A stretch of DNA of 64,000 nt. Origin: an uncultured Maribacter sp. (GTDB lineage Bacteria > Bacteroidota > Bacteroidia > Flavobacteriales > Flavobacteriaceae). The stretch covers positions 620,001 through 684,000 of the forward strand of contig CANNFY010000001.1 in NCBI GenBank assembly GCA_947504045.1. The letters run 5' to 3'. How positions within the stretch are numbered: position 1 is the first letter of the stretch; the number at the start of each line of letters is the position of its first letter. The notes under the pieces were generated by a model that saw only the letters and a list, made by a program, of their open reading frames with translations, was not told the DNA's origin and did no database searches. The position numbers and the translations under genes are program-made. This document shows, in pieces, positions 25,441 through 34,251 of the stretch.

Positions 25441-27729
25441 ATGCATATCCCATACAAATATCTAATAATTAGCATCTTATTTTTTTGTAATTCTATTACA
25501 TTAATGGCTCAAGATGGTCAAATAAATGGTGTAGTTTCTGAAAACAACCTACCTATACCTTTTGCTAATGTTCTTTTAAAAGGAACTCTAAAAGGAACTT
25601 CTACAAATGAAAATGGTGCGTTTACTTTACAAAATATAAGTGCTGGAGATTATATTTTACATGTTTCTGTACTTGGGTACCAAACCTTCTCTAAAAAAAT
25701 AACTCTTAAAGAAAACCAAACTAGAACAGTAGCTATAAATTTAATAGCTTCTTCTGAAGAATTGGAAGAAACCGTTGTTACAGGAACCCTAAAAGCAGTA
25801 AATAGATTAGACAGCCCTGTGCCTGTAGAAGTTTATAGTCCTACTTTTTTAAAAAAGAACCCTACAGCAAATATTTTTGAAGCTCTACAAAATGTAAATG
25901 GTGTACGGCCGCAAATAAACTGTAGCGTTTGTAATACTGGAGATATACACATTAATGGTCTTGAGGGACCTTATACTTTAGTTTTAATAGATGGTATGCC
26001 TATAGTTAGTGGGTTAGGAACAGTTTACGGACTTTCAGGTATACCTAATTCTCTTATAGAACAAATAGAAATTGTAAAAGGTCCTGCATCTAGTTTATAC
26101 GGTAGTGAAGCTGTTGGTGGATTAATAAATATTATTACAAAAAGTACCGAAGATGCCCCTATATTTTTTGCAGATGCTTTTGCTACAGGTTGGCAAGAGT
26201 ACAGCTTAGATTTAGGTACAAAATTAAGTGTTGGCAAAAAAACAGATGCATTAATAGGGGTTAACTACTTTAATTACGATAATCCTATTGATAATAACGG
26301 AGATAATTTTACCGATTTAACCATACAAGAACGAATTTCTATTTTTCAAAAATGGAATTTTAAACGTAAAGAAAATCGCATACTTTCTTTTGCAGGAAGA
26401 TTCTTTTACGAAGATCGTTGGGGAGGAGAATTACAATGGACACCAGAATTTAGAGGTGGAACAGAAATTTATGGTGAAAGTATTAAAACTAGAAGGTGGG
26501 AAGTATTAGGTAAGTACCAATTACCAATAAAAGAAAAAGTACTATTCTCTTTTTCTTATAACGATCATCATCAAGATTCTTTTTATGGAGACACGCCCTA
26601 TTTAGCAGACCAGCGTATTGGTTTTACACAACTTACTTGGGATAAAGCTATTGGTAAACATGATTTGCTCTTTGGAACTGCCATGCGTTATAATTATTAC
26701 GATGATAATACTTCTGCTACAGAAACAGCTAATGGTAATAACCCTGATGAAATAGTTATTCCTAGCCTTTTTATACAAGACGAAATAAAATTTAATAAAA
26801 AACACTCTTTATTAGTAGGTGGCAGATACGATTACGATAGCAGGCATGGATCAATATTTACACCTAGGGCTGCCTATAAATGGAAAGCTACTACCAATGG
26901 TATTTTAAGATTAAATGCAGGTACCGGATTTAGAGTGGTTAACCTATTTACCGAAGATCATGCTTCTTTAACAGGAGCAAGAGAAGTAGTTGTTGCTAAC
27001 GAGTTAAAACCAGAACAAACTTATAATGTAAACCTTAATTTTTTACAAAAATTCTATGGCAGTAATGGCACTTTTGCAACACTAGATGCATCCCTCTTTT
27101 ACACCCATTTTAGCAATGTAATTCTACCAGATTATGACACAAACCCTAATCAAATTATATATGATAATTTAGACGGAAAATCAGTATCTAAAGGAGCTAG
27201 TATAAATTTAGATGTCTCGTTTCCTAACCAATTAAAAGTTTCATTAGGCGCTACAATTATGGATGTTAGTAATACAGAAGATGGAATTACAGAAAGACAA
27301 ATACTAACCGAAAGTTACTCCGGAACATGGGGAATAACCTATACTATTGCCCCATGGAAATTAACCGTAGACTATACAGGAAATTTATACGGTCCTATGC
27401 GCTTACCTTTATTAGGAGAATTAGACCCAAGAAGAGAATATTCTCCTGTTTGGAGTATACAAAACATACAATTTACCTATAAAAGAATAAAAAATGTGGA
27501 ACTTTATGCAGGTGTTAAAAACCTTTTAGATTGGACACCTAACCGTGGTAACCCTTTTATTATTGCTAGAGCAAATGACCCTTTTGATAAAGAGGTAACT
27601 TTTGATGCGAACGGAGATGCCGTTGCCACAGCAGATAACCCTTATGCATTAACTTTTGATCCAACTTATATATATGGTCCCAACCAAGGTATTAGAGGTT
27701 TTTTAGGAGTTAGATATAAATTAAACTAA
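25441..27729 (+). CDS. TonB-dependent receptor, probably for metal complexes
   Basis: 762 residues from the ATG at 25441. A signal peptide (to about residue 23) is followed by a carboxypeptidase-regulatory-like domain (about 26-105), a plug (about 115-235; HINGLEGPYTLVLIDGMPIV, IEQIEIVKGPASSLYGSEAV) and the 22-stranded barrel. The plug carries Cys161 and Cys164 (NCSVCNTGDIHI) just before the first strand. Because the gene is divergent from a metal repressor and a ZIP transporter, and shares their operator, outer-membrane uptake of a metal ion or metal chelate is the best guess. Confidence 0.9.
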   Translation: MHIPYKYLIISILFFCNSITLMAQDGQINGVVSENNLPIPFANVLLKGTLKGTSTNENGAFTLQNISAGDYILHVSVLGYQTFSKKITLKENQTRTVAINLIASSEELEETVVTGTLKAVNRLDSPVPVEVYSPTFLKKNPTANIFEALQNVNGVRPQINCSVCNTGDIHINGLEGPYTLVLIDGMPIVSGLGTVYGLSGIPNSLIEQIEIVKGPASSLYGSEAVGGLINIITKSTEDAPIFFADAFATGWQEYSLDLGTKLSVGKKTDALIGVNYFNYDNPIDNNGDNFTDLTIQERISIFQKWNFKRKENRILSFAGRFFYEDRWGGELQWTPEFRGGTEIYGESIKTRRWEVLGKYQLPIKEKVLFSFSYNDHHQDSFYGDTPYLADQRIGFTQLTWDKAIGKHDLLFGTAMRYNYYDDNTSATETANGNNPDEIVIPSLFIQDEIKFNKKHSLLVGGRYDYDSRHGSIFTPRAAYKWKATTNGILRLNAGTGFRVVNLFTEDHASLTGAREVVVANELKPEQTYNVNLNFLQKFYGSNGTFATLDASLFYTHFSNVILPDYDTNPNQIIYDNLDGKSVSKGASINLDVSFPNQLKVSLGATIMDVSNTEDGITERQILTESYSGTWGITYTIAPWKLTVDYTGNLYGPMRLPLLGELDPRREYSPVWSIQNIQFTYKRIKNVELYAGVKNLLDWTPNRGNPFIIARANDPFDKEVTFDANGDAVATADNPYALTFDPTYIYGPNQGIRGFLGVRYKLN

Positions 27730-27817
27730 CCAATAAGAGCATTTGTAATACAAGGTATATTTAATTATTAGTTAGTTTAGTTACATATAACCGACTTAAT
27801 TGCTAAGTAATTTTACC

Positions 27818-28894
27818 ATGGCAAATTCTCTACTATTTATTCCAGATATTTCTGGGTTTACTAAATTTATTCAAACTACAGAAGTAGAACATAGCCAACA
27901 TGTTATAGCAGAATTGTTAGAGGTATTAATAGAGTCTAATACCGAAAATTTAAAATTGGCAGAAGTAGAAGGCGATGCCTTGTTCTTTTATAAAGAAGGT
28001 ATTATACCCTCACAAGAACGGTTATTGGCCCAAATAGAGTCTATGTTTACCGCTTTTTACAGTCATTTAAAATTATTAGAAAAAAATAGAATTTGCCCTT
28101 GTAATGCATGTGCCACTGCACCTAATTTACAATTAAAAATTGTTGCACATTGTGGAGATGTTCAATTTATTGAAGTACAAGGAAACAGAAAACCTTTTGG
28201 AAAAGAAGTTATTGAAGCACATAGAATGCTAAAAAACTCTGTAGAGAGTGATAATTATGTTTTAATAAGTAAATCTTTAGCTTTAGAAATAGGATTACCA
28301 GTTTATTATTACAGTAAATTATTTAAATTTAAAGAAGGTGTAGATGTTTATGATACTGTAGAAACAAATTATATATATGCTATAATTAACACAAATATTT
28401 TACAACTTAAAACTTTAAAAACAACCAAAAAGGTAAATTTACCAAACCCTCCTAATGTTATATATTCTAGAGATATTAATGTTTCGGCAGAAAAGCTATT
28501 AGAATATGTTTCCAGTTTTAAATATAGACACCTATGGATTAAAGGTGTAGATAAATTTGAATACAATGAAAACGAAATCAATAGAGAAGGTACAGAGCAT
28601 ATTTGTGTTATAAAAGACAAACATTTAAATATTACTACGGTAACAAAAGAGGCAAAAAAAGGACAGTTAATTTATGGCGAGTTTACTAAAAGTATGCCAA
28701 TGGTAAGTGCTTTTTATCAATTTTATATAATTACTCCTCTATCAAAAAATAAGTGTACTATAAAAACAGAAACCTACCTACAGAGCTCCTCTTTTTTTAA
28801 TAAAATAATGATTTTGTTTATGGTAAAAACAAAAATTAAAAAAGCGGTTATTGAAAACTCTACTCTTTTAGCTAAGTTAGTAGAAGCCCTATAA
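27818..28894 (+). CDS. DUF2652 protein with C-terminal SRPBCC-like domain
   Basis: 358 residues from the ATG at 27818; an upstream in-frame TTG (27800) is not needed. The N-terminal 190 residues match DUF2652, which looks like a class III nucleotide-cyclase fold: LLFIPDISGFTKFI, LAEVEGDALFFY, IVAHCGDVQFIEVQG. The C-terminal part (about 205-358) looks like a SRPBCC/polyketide-cyclase lipid-binding domain (RDINVSAEKLLEYV through KTETYLQSS). The function is unknown; no second-messenger activity should be assumed. Confidence 0.8.
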   Translation: MANSLLFIPDISGFTKFIQTTEVEHSQHVIAELLEVLIESNTENLKLAEVEGDALFFYKEGIIPSQERLLAQIESMFTAFYSHLKLLEKNRICPCNACATAPNLQLKIVAHCGDVQFIEVQGNRKPFGKEVIEAHRMLKNSVESDNYVLISKSLALEIGLPVYYYSKLFKFKEGVDVYDTVETNYIYAIINTNILQLKTLKTTKKVNLPNPPNVIYSRDINVSAEKLLEYVSSFKYRHLWIKGVDKFEYNENEINREGTEHICVIKDKHLNITTVTKEAKKGQLIYGEFTKSMPMVSAFYQFYIITPLSKNKCTIKTETYLQSSSFFNKIMILFMVKTKIKKAVIENSTLLAKLVEAL

Positions 28895-28895
28895 A

Positions 28896-29879
28896 TTATA
28901 CTTCTCTTTGCATTAAGCTATTGCCAAATTCTTTAAGTACGTTTTTATTTTCCTCTGTAATATCTAGCGCTTCTAAAACTTTAAAAGCTTTTAAAGTATA
29001 AGCTTCTATCTCTTCTTTTGCGTTATCTACTGCTCCAGTTTCTAGAAAAACTTCTTTAACTGTTTGTATTTTATGGTTAGCATCATTAGGTTGTATAGAA
29101 TATAAGTCTGTTAACTCTCTTATTTGTTCATTAGTTCCTAATTCTAATGCTTTTAAATACAAATAGGTCTTTTTATTTTCTATAATATCGCCACCAACTT
29201 GTTTGCCAAAAGTTTCTGGGTTACCAAAAGCATCTAAATAATCATCTTGTAATTGAAAAGCAATCCCTAAATTTCTTCCAAAATCATAAATTCTATTTTG
29301 GTCTTCTAGAGTTGCATCGGCAATTATTGCGCCCATTTTCATGGCTGCACCAACCAAAACAGCTGTTTTGTAATCTATCATTTTTAAATATTCAGAAATG
29401 GTTACATCATCTCTGGTTTCAAAATCCATATCATACTGCTGCCCTTCACAAACTTCAATAGCGGTTTTAGTAAATAGTTGTGCTAAAGCTCTAAATGTTT
29501 CGCTTTCATAATTTTCAAAAAGTTGGTAAGCGTTAATAAGCATTGCATCTCCAGAAAGAATACCTGTGTTTATATTCCATTTTTCATGTACAGATGGTTT
29601 TCCTCTTCTTAAAGGAGCATCATCCATAATATCATCATGCACTAAAGAAAAATTATGAAAAACTTCAATTGCTAAAGCTGCATCTAAACTTTTTTTATAA
29701 TCTGCACCAAAAATTTCAGCACTCATTAAAGTTAAAACGGGTCTTAAACGCTTACCACCTAATTCTAGTATATAAGATATAGGGGCATAAAGATTAATAG
29801 GTTCTTTAGTAAAAATCTTTTTTTCTAAATAAGAAATAAATTGGGTACGAAAATAATCTACAGAATGCATGCTTGCCAT
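28896..29879 (-). CDS. Polyprenyl diphosphate synthase (trans-isoprenyl transferase)
   Basis: 327 residues. GGKRLRP (41-47), the first aspartate-rich motif DDIMD (82-86) with RRGKPSVHE, and the second motif FQLQDDYLD are all intact. The enzyme condenses IPP units onto allylic diphosphates. Chain length (farnesyl, geranylgeranyl or longer) cannot be fixed from motifs alone. A -7 box ends 8 bp before this ATG, so either it is nearly leaderless or translation starts at the ATG three codons later (29870). It converges with the DUF2652 gene, with 1 bp between stops. Confidence 0.92.
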   Translation of the reverse strand: MASMHSVDYFRTQFISYLEKKIFTKEPINLYAPISYILELGGKRLRPVLTLMSAEIFGADYKKSLDAALAIEVFHNFSLVHDDIMDDAPLRRGKPSVHEKWNINTGILSGDAMLINAYQLFENYESETFRALAQLFTKTAIEVCEGQQYDMDFETRDDVTISEYLKMIDYKTAVLVGAAMKMGAIIADATLEDQNRIYDFGRNLGIAFQLQDDYLDAFGNPETFGKQVGGDIIENKKTYLYLKALELGTNEQIRELTDLYSIQPNDANHKIQTVKEVFLETGAVDNAKEEIEAYTLKAFKVLEALDITEENKNVLKEFGNSLMQREV

Positions 29880-29886
29880 TTTTTTT

Positions 29887-29894
29887 CAAAAATA
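29887..29894 (-). promoter_or_regulatory. -7 promoter box for the polyprenyl synthase gene
   Basis: Minus-strand TATTTTTG, matching TANNTTTG, 7 bp before the ATG at 29879. Confidence 0.5.
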
Positions 29895-30046
29895 CGTCCA
29901 TTTTATCAAAACATCTTTAACTTAAATTACAACATCTAAAAAGAAATAATTTTTCTCTTTTTTGTTATTTATAAAAAATAAATGCAATAGCTTTAAAAAC
30001 CTCCGTCTTTATAAACAACCAAGAAAGGTAATTTACCGCGTAAATA

Positions 30047-30583
30047 ATGCCCAATTTAGAAGAGGACAAAAATTTAAAGTTGTTTTTTAATAACGAATAT
30101 GTTTCGTTAAAGGCATATGTACAATCTAAAATTAAAGATACAACCGATCGTGATGCTGAAGATATTATACAAGAAGTAGCTTTAAAACTCTTTTCTAGAA
30201 AAGAAAACTCCTCTCCTATTACCAATATTGCTGGCTTTGTATACCGTGCTATAAAAAATAAAATTATAGACACTATGCGAGTAAATACCAAAAGACTCTC
30301 TTTTGAAGAACAAACAGAATTAAAGTTGCTAGAATTTTCTGAACTTTTTTATGAAAACTCTAATAATGTATATTCTGAAGCTATAAAAGCAGAATTAAAA
30401 AAAGCAATTAACGATCTAAAGCCAGAATACCAGAGTATTTTAATTGCTATAGATTTTGAAGGATATAATTATAAAGAAATAGCAAACGAAACAGGAATAC
30501 CTATAGGAACCTTAATGTCTAGAAGGCATAGAGCTCTAGCCATTTTAGCAAAAAAACTAGAAATTAAAAGACATATAAACTAA
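30047..30583 (+). CDS. ECF-type RNA polymerase sigma factor
   Basis: 178 residues. Region 2 spans about 15-85 (DRDAEDIIQEVALKLF, GFVYRAIKNKIIDTMR). Region 4 spans about 120-172 (LKPEYQSILIAIDFEGYNYK, IANETGIPIGTLMSRRHRA). It redirects RNA polymerase to a small regulon. The gene 10 bp downstream encodes a two-TM protein and may be its partner. No consensus housekeeping -7 box was found in front of it. Confidence 0.93.
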   Translation: MPNLEEDKNLKLFFNNEYVSLKAYVQSKIKDTTDRDAEDIIQEVALKLFSRKENSSPITNIAGFVYRAIKNKIIDTMRVNTKRLSFEEQTELKLLEFSELFYENSNNVYSEAIKAELKKAINDLKPEYQSILIAIDFEGYNYKEIANETGIPIGTLMSRRHRALAILAKKLEIKRHIN

Positions 30584-30592
30584 AATAAAATT

Positions 30593-31012
30593 ATGGAACA
30601 GTATATAAAACACAAAATTAGAAGCAAAAACATTGGAACAATAATTGGATGGGTAATTTTTGGAATATTTGCAGCAATAGCCCTTGCGTTACTCTTAGGT
30701 TTTGGTATTATGTGGCTATGGAACTGGCTTATGCCAGAACTATTTGGTCTTACTACCATAGGGTATTGGCAAGCAATTGGTCTATTTATACTTTCTAAAA
30801 TACTTATTGGCAGTATTGGTTGTGGTAGTAGTTCTAGCTCTAGTTCTTCTAAAAAAAGTAAAAAAAGAACCTCTTCTAATACTGATGATATGAATTGTAA
30901 TGATTTTTCTAAATGGAAACAGTACGATCAATTTTGGAAAGAAGAAGGAGAAAAAGCCTTTAATTCCTATTTAAATAAAGGTTCTGAAGAAAATAATAAC
31001 TTGTCAGAATAA
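30593..31012 (+). CDS. Two-TM protein with Ser-rich linker, partner of the sigma factor
   Basis: 139 residues. TM1 spans about 15-40 and TM2 about 57-78 (GYWQAIGLFILSKILIGSIG), then a Ser/Lys-rich linker (CGSSSSSSSSKKSKK) and an acidic, aromatic tail (CNDFSKWKQYDQFWKEEGEKA). Proteins of this build often follow ECF sigma factors in Bacteroidota. An anti-sigma or membrane-stress role is inferred from context only; there is no zinc or ASD motif. Confidence 0.72.
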   Translation: MEQYIKHKIRSKNIGTIIGWVIFGIFAAIALALLLGFGIMWLWNWLMPELFGLTTIGYWQAIGLFILSKILIGSIGCGSSSSSSSSKKSKKRTSSNTDDMNCNDFSKWKQYDQFWKEEGEKAFNSYLNKGSEENNNLSE

Positions 31013-31050
31013 TAATACAAATCTCATATGTTAAAAAAATGTAAAACTTT

Positions 31051-31078
31051 GGAAACTTTTAATGTTTTTAAAGTTTCC
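31051..31078. promoter_or_regulatory. Probable TetR operator of the efflux operon
   Basis: A perfect inverted repeat: arms GGAAACTTT (31051-31059) and AAAGTTTCC (31070-31078), 10-nt spacer. It sits directly upstream of the -7 box of the TetR gene, where binding would block RNA polymerase. Confidence 0.7.
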
Positions 31079-31084
31079 GTATTG

Positions 31085-31092
31085 TATATTTG
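31085..31092 (+). promoter_or_regulatory. -7 promoter box of the TetR-RND efflux operon
   Basis: TATATTTG matches TANNTTTG. The transcript would start only a few bases before the ATG at 31101, a nearly leaderless message. It excludes an in-frame ATG at 31062. Confidence 0.6.
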
Positions 31093-31100
31093 CACCTCAT

Positions 31101-31706
31101 ATGAAAGAAAAAATATTAGAAAAAGCGATTGACATGTTTTTAAACTACGGTTTTAAAAGTGTTACAATGGACGATTTAGCTCAAGAAATGGCTATTTCTA
31201 AAAAAACTATTTATTCTCATTTTAAGAATAAAACGCAATTAGTACAAGAAACAACTTCAGAAATGTTTACAAGTATTTCTGAAGGAATAGATGCTATTTG
31301 TGCTTTAGAAAAAAACCCAATTGAAGAACTTTACGATATAAAGAAATTTGTTTTACTTCATTTAAAAGGAGAAAAATCGTCTCCACAATATCAATTACAA
31401 AAATATTACCCAAAAATTCATAACACTCTTAAACAAAAACATTTTGAGGTAATGCAGAGTTGTATTGTAATAAATATTGAAAGAGGTATAGCTCTTGGAA
31501 TTTATAGACAAAACTTAAATATTCAATTTGTTTCTAGAATCTACTTTTATGGTGTAACCACAATAAAAGACCAAAATATTTTTCCTACAGAACTATTTCC
31601 TATTCAAACTCTTATGGATGAGTATTTAGAATACCATTTAAGAGGAATAGTAACTCCTAAAGGAAGAAAAAACTTAAATACAATCATCAATTCAAATCAA
31701 GATTAA
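31101..31706 (+). CDS. TetR family repressor of the efflux operon
   Basis: 201 residues from the ATG at 31101, chosen because the promoter -7 box and operator lie just upstream and would be inside the gene with the earlier ATG. The N-terminal HTH is clear (ILEKAIDMFLNYGFKSVTMD, LAQEMAISKKTIYSHFKNK); the C-terminal two thirds form the ligand pocket. It directly abuts the TolC-like gene (stop then ATG with no gap). It most likely represses its own operon, relieved by an efflux substrate. Confidence 0.92.
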   Translation: MKEKILEKAIDMFLNYGFKSVTMDDLAQEMAISKKTIYSHFKNKTQLVQETTSEMFTSISEGIDAICALEKNPIEELYDIKKFVLLHLKGEKSSPQYQLQKYYPKIHNTLKQKHFEVMQSCIVINIERGIALGIYRQNLNIQFVSRIYFYGVTTIKDQNIFPTELFPIQTLMDEYLEYHLRGIVTPKGRKNLNTIINSNQD

Positions 31707-33047
31707 ATGCAAATTAAACTCTTATTATTAGTAACAATAGTCTTTTGTAATATTGGGCTATCGCAAGAAAAAACATATAGCTTCACTTTAGAAGAGGCTG
31801 TATCTTTTGCTCTAGAAAACAACTACAGCGCAATAAATGCAAGTAGAGATATTATTGCAGCCCAAAAACAAAAATGGGAAACTATAGCAAGCGGATTACC
31901 ACAAATAAACGGGGCGGTTAGTTACCAAAACCAACTAAAGCAAGCAGAAACATTAATACCTGCAGAGTTTTTTGGAGGTGATGCCGGCACTTATTTACCT
32001 GTTATATTTAGCCAAGCACAAACTGCTTCTGCTTCTGCAACATTGTCGCAACAAATTTTTGATGGTTCCTATATTGTAGGAGTGCAAGCATCTAAGGTAT
32101 TTCTAAATTATAGCGCAAACTATAAAGAAAAAACAAGTTTAGAAGTTCGTAAAAGTGCAACAGAAGCTTACGGTAATGTTTTACTAGCACAAGAAAGCGT
32201 AGCTATTTTAGAAAAAAATAAAGAAACACTTGAAAAAACATTATTTGAGACTAGCAAAATATTTGAAAATGGCTTAGGAGACGAAGAAAGTGTAGAACAA
32301 TTACAAATTACTTTATCCTCTGTAGAAAACCAACTAAAAAATGCAATTCGCCTTAAAGGCATTACATTGCAAATGCTAAATTTAGTAATGGGTATTGCTA
32401 TAGATGCTCCTACGCAGTTAGAAGATACATTAGATGTACTTACACAAAACCAAATTAAATTTGATTTACTAGAAACAGATTTAAACATAGAAAACAATAT
32501 TGATTACAAATTAGCTACAAACCTAAGTCAACAACGTTTTTACGAACACAAGCTTGCCAAAAGTAGAGCCTTACCAACATTAAATGCATACATTAATTAC
32601 GGTACTACTGGTTATGGCGATGAGTTTAGTTTTTTAAAAGACGAACAAGAATGGTTTGATTTTTCTATACTAGGTTTTGATCTAAATATTCCAATTTTTA
32701 GCTCTTTAAAAAGAAGTGCAAGTACCCAACGTGCAAAAATAGAATTTGAAAAAGCTAAAACGCAATTACAAGAAGCAGAACAGCAAATACGCCTACAGTT
32801 AGAAAATGCTAAAAGCAACTATATTCTTGCTATAGAAAATTACCAAACCACAAAAGACAATCTAAACCTAGCAGAAAGAATAGAGAAAAAAAACCAGATT
32901 AAATATTTTGAAGGTTTAGCTACCAGTTTTGAACTTAGACAAGCACAAACACAACTTTATAGTATACAACAAGAGTATTTACAATCTATGATAGAAGTAA
33001 TCAACAAAAAAACCGAATTAGAAATTATTCTAAACACACAATCATAA
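31707..33047 (+). CDS. TolC-like outer-membrane efflux channel
   Basis: 446 residues with a signal peptide (to about residue 20). The paired OEP repeats are seen: YSFTLEEAVSFALENNYSA at the start and long helical stretches rich in Gln/Glu/Ala (about 330-440) at the end. It forms the outer-membrane duct of the tripartite pump with the next two genes, which follow in the same order as in many Bacteroidota RND operons. Confidence 0.93.
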   Translation: MQIKLLLLVTIVFCNIGLSQEKTYSFTLEEAVSFALENNYSAINASRDIIAAQKQKWETIASGLPQINGAVSYQNQLKQAETLIPAEFFGGDAGTYLPVIFSQAQTASASATLSQQIFDGSYIVGVQASKVFLNYSANYKEKTSLEVRKSATEAYGNVLLAQESVAILEKNKETLEKTLFETSKIFENGLGDEESVEQLQITLSSVENQLKNAIRLKGITLQMLNLVMGIAIDAPTQLEDTLDVLTQNQIKFDLLETDLNIENNIDYKLATNLSQQRFYEHKLAKSRALPTLNAYINYGTTGYGDEFSFLKDEQEWFDFSILGFDLNIPIFSSLKRSASTQRAKIEFEKAKTQLQEAEQQIRLQLENAKSNYILAIENYQTTKDNLNLAERIEKKNQIKYFEGLATSFELRQAQTQLYSIQQEYLQSMIEVINKKTELEIILNTQS

Positions 33048-33077
33048 TCAAAAAACAACAATAAAAAATAATCAAAA

Positions 33078-34247
33078 ATGAAAAAAATAATCTTCCTAAC
33101 AACCATTACAATACTCCTGTATTCTTGTGGTGGCAAAAAAGACCAATCTGTAGAAAATACTATTGCATCTAAAGATATTAAGGCTATAAGAGAACTAAAA
33201 AGCAGTATTTCAGAAAAGCAAAAAGCACTAGAAATAGATATGAGTAAATTAGACTCTGTAATTGCTCTTTTAGACAATGAAGAAAAACTACCATTAGTAA
33301 CTACAATTGTTGTTAAAGAAACTCCTTTTAATCATTTTCTAGAATTACAAGGTAATGTTAAAACAAAACAAAATGTTTTAATATACCCAGAAGCTGCTGG
33401 AACATTGCAACGTGTTTATGTAAAAGAAGGACAAAAAGTTAATAAAGGACAAATATTAGCTACTATAGACGATGGCGGAATGTCTAGCCAATTACAACAA
33501 TTAAAAACACAAAGCGAACTTGCTAAAACTACTTTTGAACGTCAAAAAAGATTATGGGAGCAAAAAATAGGTTCCGAAATACAGTACTTACAGGCTAAAA
33601 CTAATTATGAGTCTTCAGAAAGTGCCGTAAAACAAGCACAAAGCCAATTAGGAAAAACTACTATTAGAGCTCCTTTTTCTGGTGTTATAGATAATGTTTT
33701 TAAAGATCAAGGTACCGTTGTTTCTCCAGGACCAGGATCAGAGGTTTTTCGTATTGTAAATTTATCTAATATGTATATAGAGGTAGAGGTTCCTGAAAGC
33801 CATATAAGCAACATAAAGAAAGGAAAAGAAGCTATTGTATTTTTTCCTGTTTTAGGAGATACAACACATACAAAAATTAGACAAACAGGTAATTTTATAA
33901 ATCCTAGTAACCGTTCTTTTACAGTAGAAATTCCTGTTTCTAATAAAAATGGAAATATTAAACCTAACCTAACTGCAAAAGTTAATCTTAACGATTACTC
34001 TAAAGAAAATGCCATTTTAATACCGCAGAGTATAATTTCTGAAAACGCAGAAGGTAACCAATATGTATACATAGCAATGCCTAACGGAGAAAATAAAGCA
34101 AAAGCTACAAAACGTATAATAAATACTGGAAAAACTCAAGAAGGCTTAGTAGAAATTGTTAGCGGAATTGCAAAAGGAGAACACTTAATTAAAGAAGGTG
34201 CCAGAAACGTAAATGACGGGCAAAATGTACAAATCTTAAACAACTAA
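33078..34247 (+). CDS. RND efflux periplasmic adaptor (membrane fusion protein), lipoprotein
   Basis: 389 residues. Lipobox LYSC with Cys17, so it is lipid-anchored. An N-terminal coiled coil (about 35-70) precedes the first barrel-sandwich half, where YPEAAGTLQRVYVKEGQKVN is the lipoyl-like hairpin. A helical hairpin (about 130-185) and the second half (KTTIRAPFSGVIDNVF) follow, then beta-barrel and membrane-proximal domains. It joins the TolC-like channel to the RND pump. Confidence 0.94.
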   Translation: MKKIIFLTTITILLYSCGGKKDQSVENTIASKDIKAIRELKSSISEKQKALEIDMSKLDSVIALLDNEEKLPLVTTIVVKETPFNHFLELQGNVKTKQNVLIYPEAAGTLQRVYVKEGQKVNKGQILATIDDGGMSSQLQQLKTQSELAKTTFERQKRLWEQKIGSEIQYLQAKTNYESSESAVKQAQSQLGKTTIRAPFSGVIDNVFKDQGTVVSPGPGSEVFRIVNLSNMYIEVEVPESHISNIKKGKEAIVFFPVLGDTTHTKIRQTGNFINPSNRSFTVEIPVSNKNGNIKPNLTAKVNLNDYSKENAILIPQSIISENAEGNQYVYIAMPNGENKAKATKRIINTGKTQEGLVEIVSGIAKGEHLIKEGARNVNDGQNVQILNN

Positions 34248-34251
34248 GATT

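Noticed and set aside
31062-31100. ATG at 31062 as start of the TetR gene
   Set aside because: It would place the inverted-repeat operator and the -7 box inside the gene; the HTH domain starts normally from 31101.
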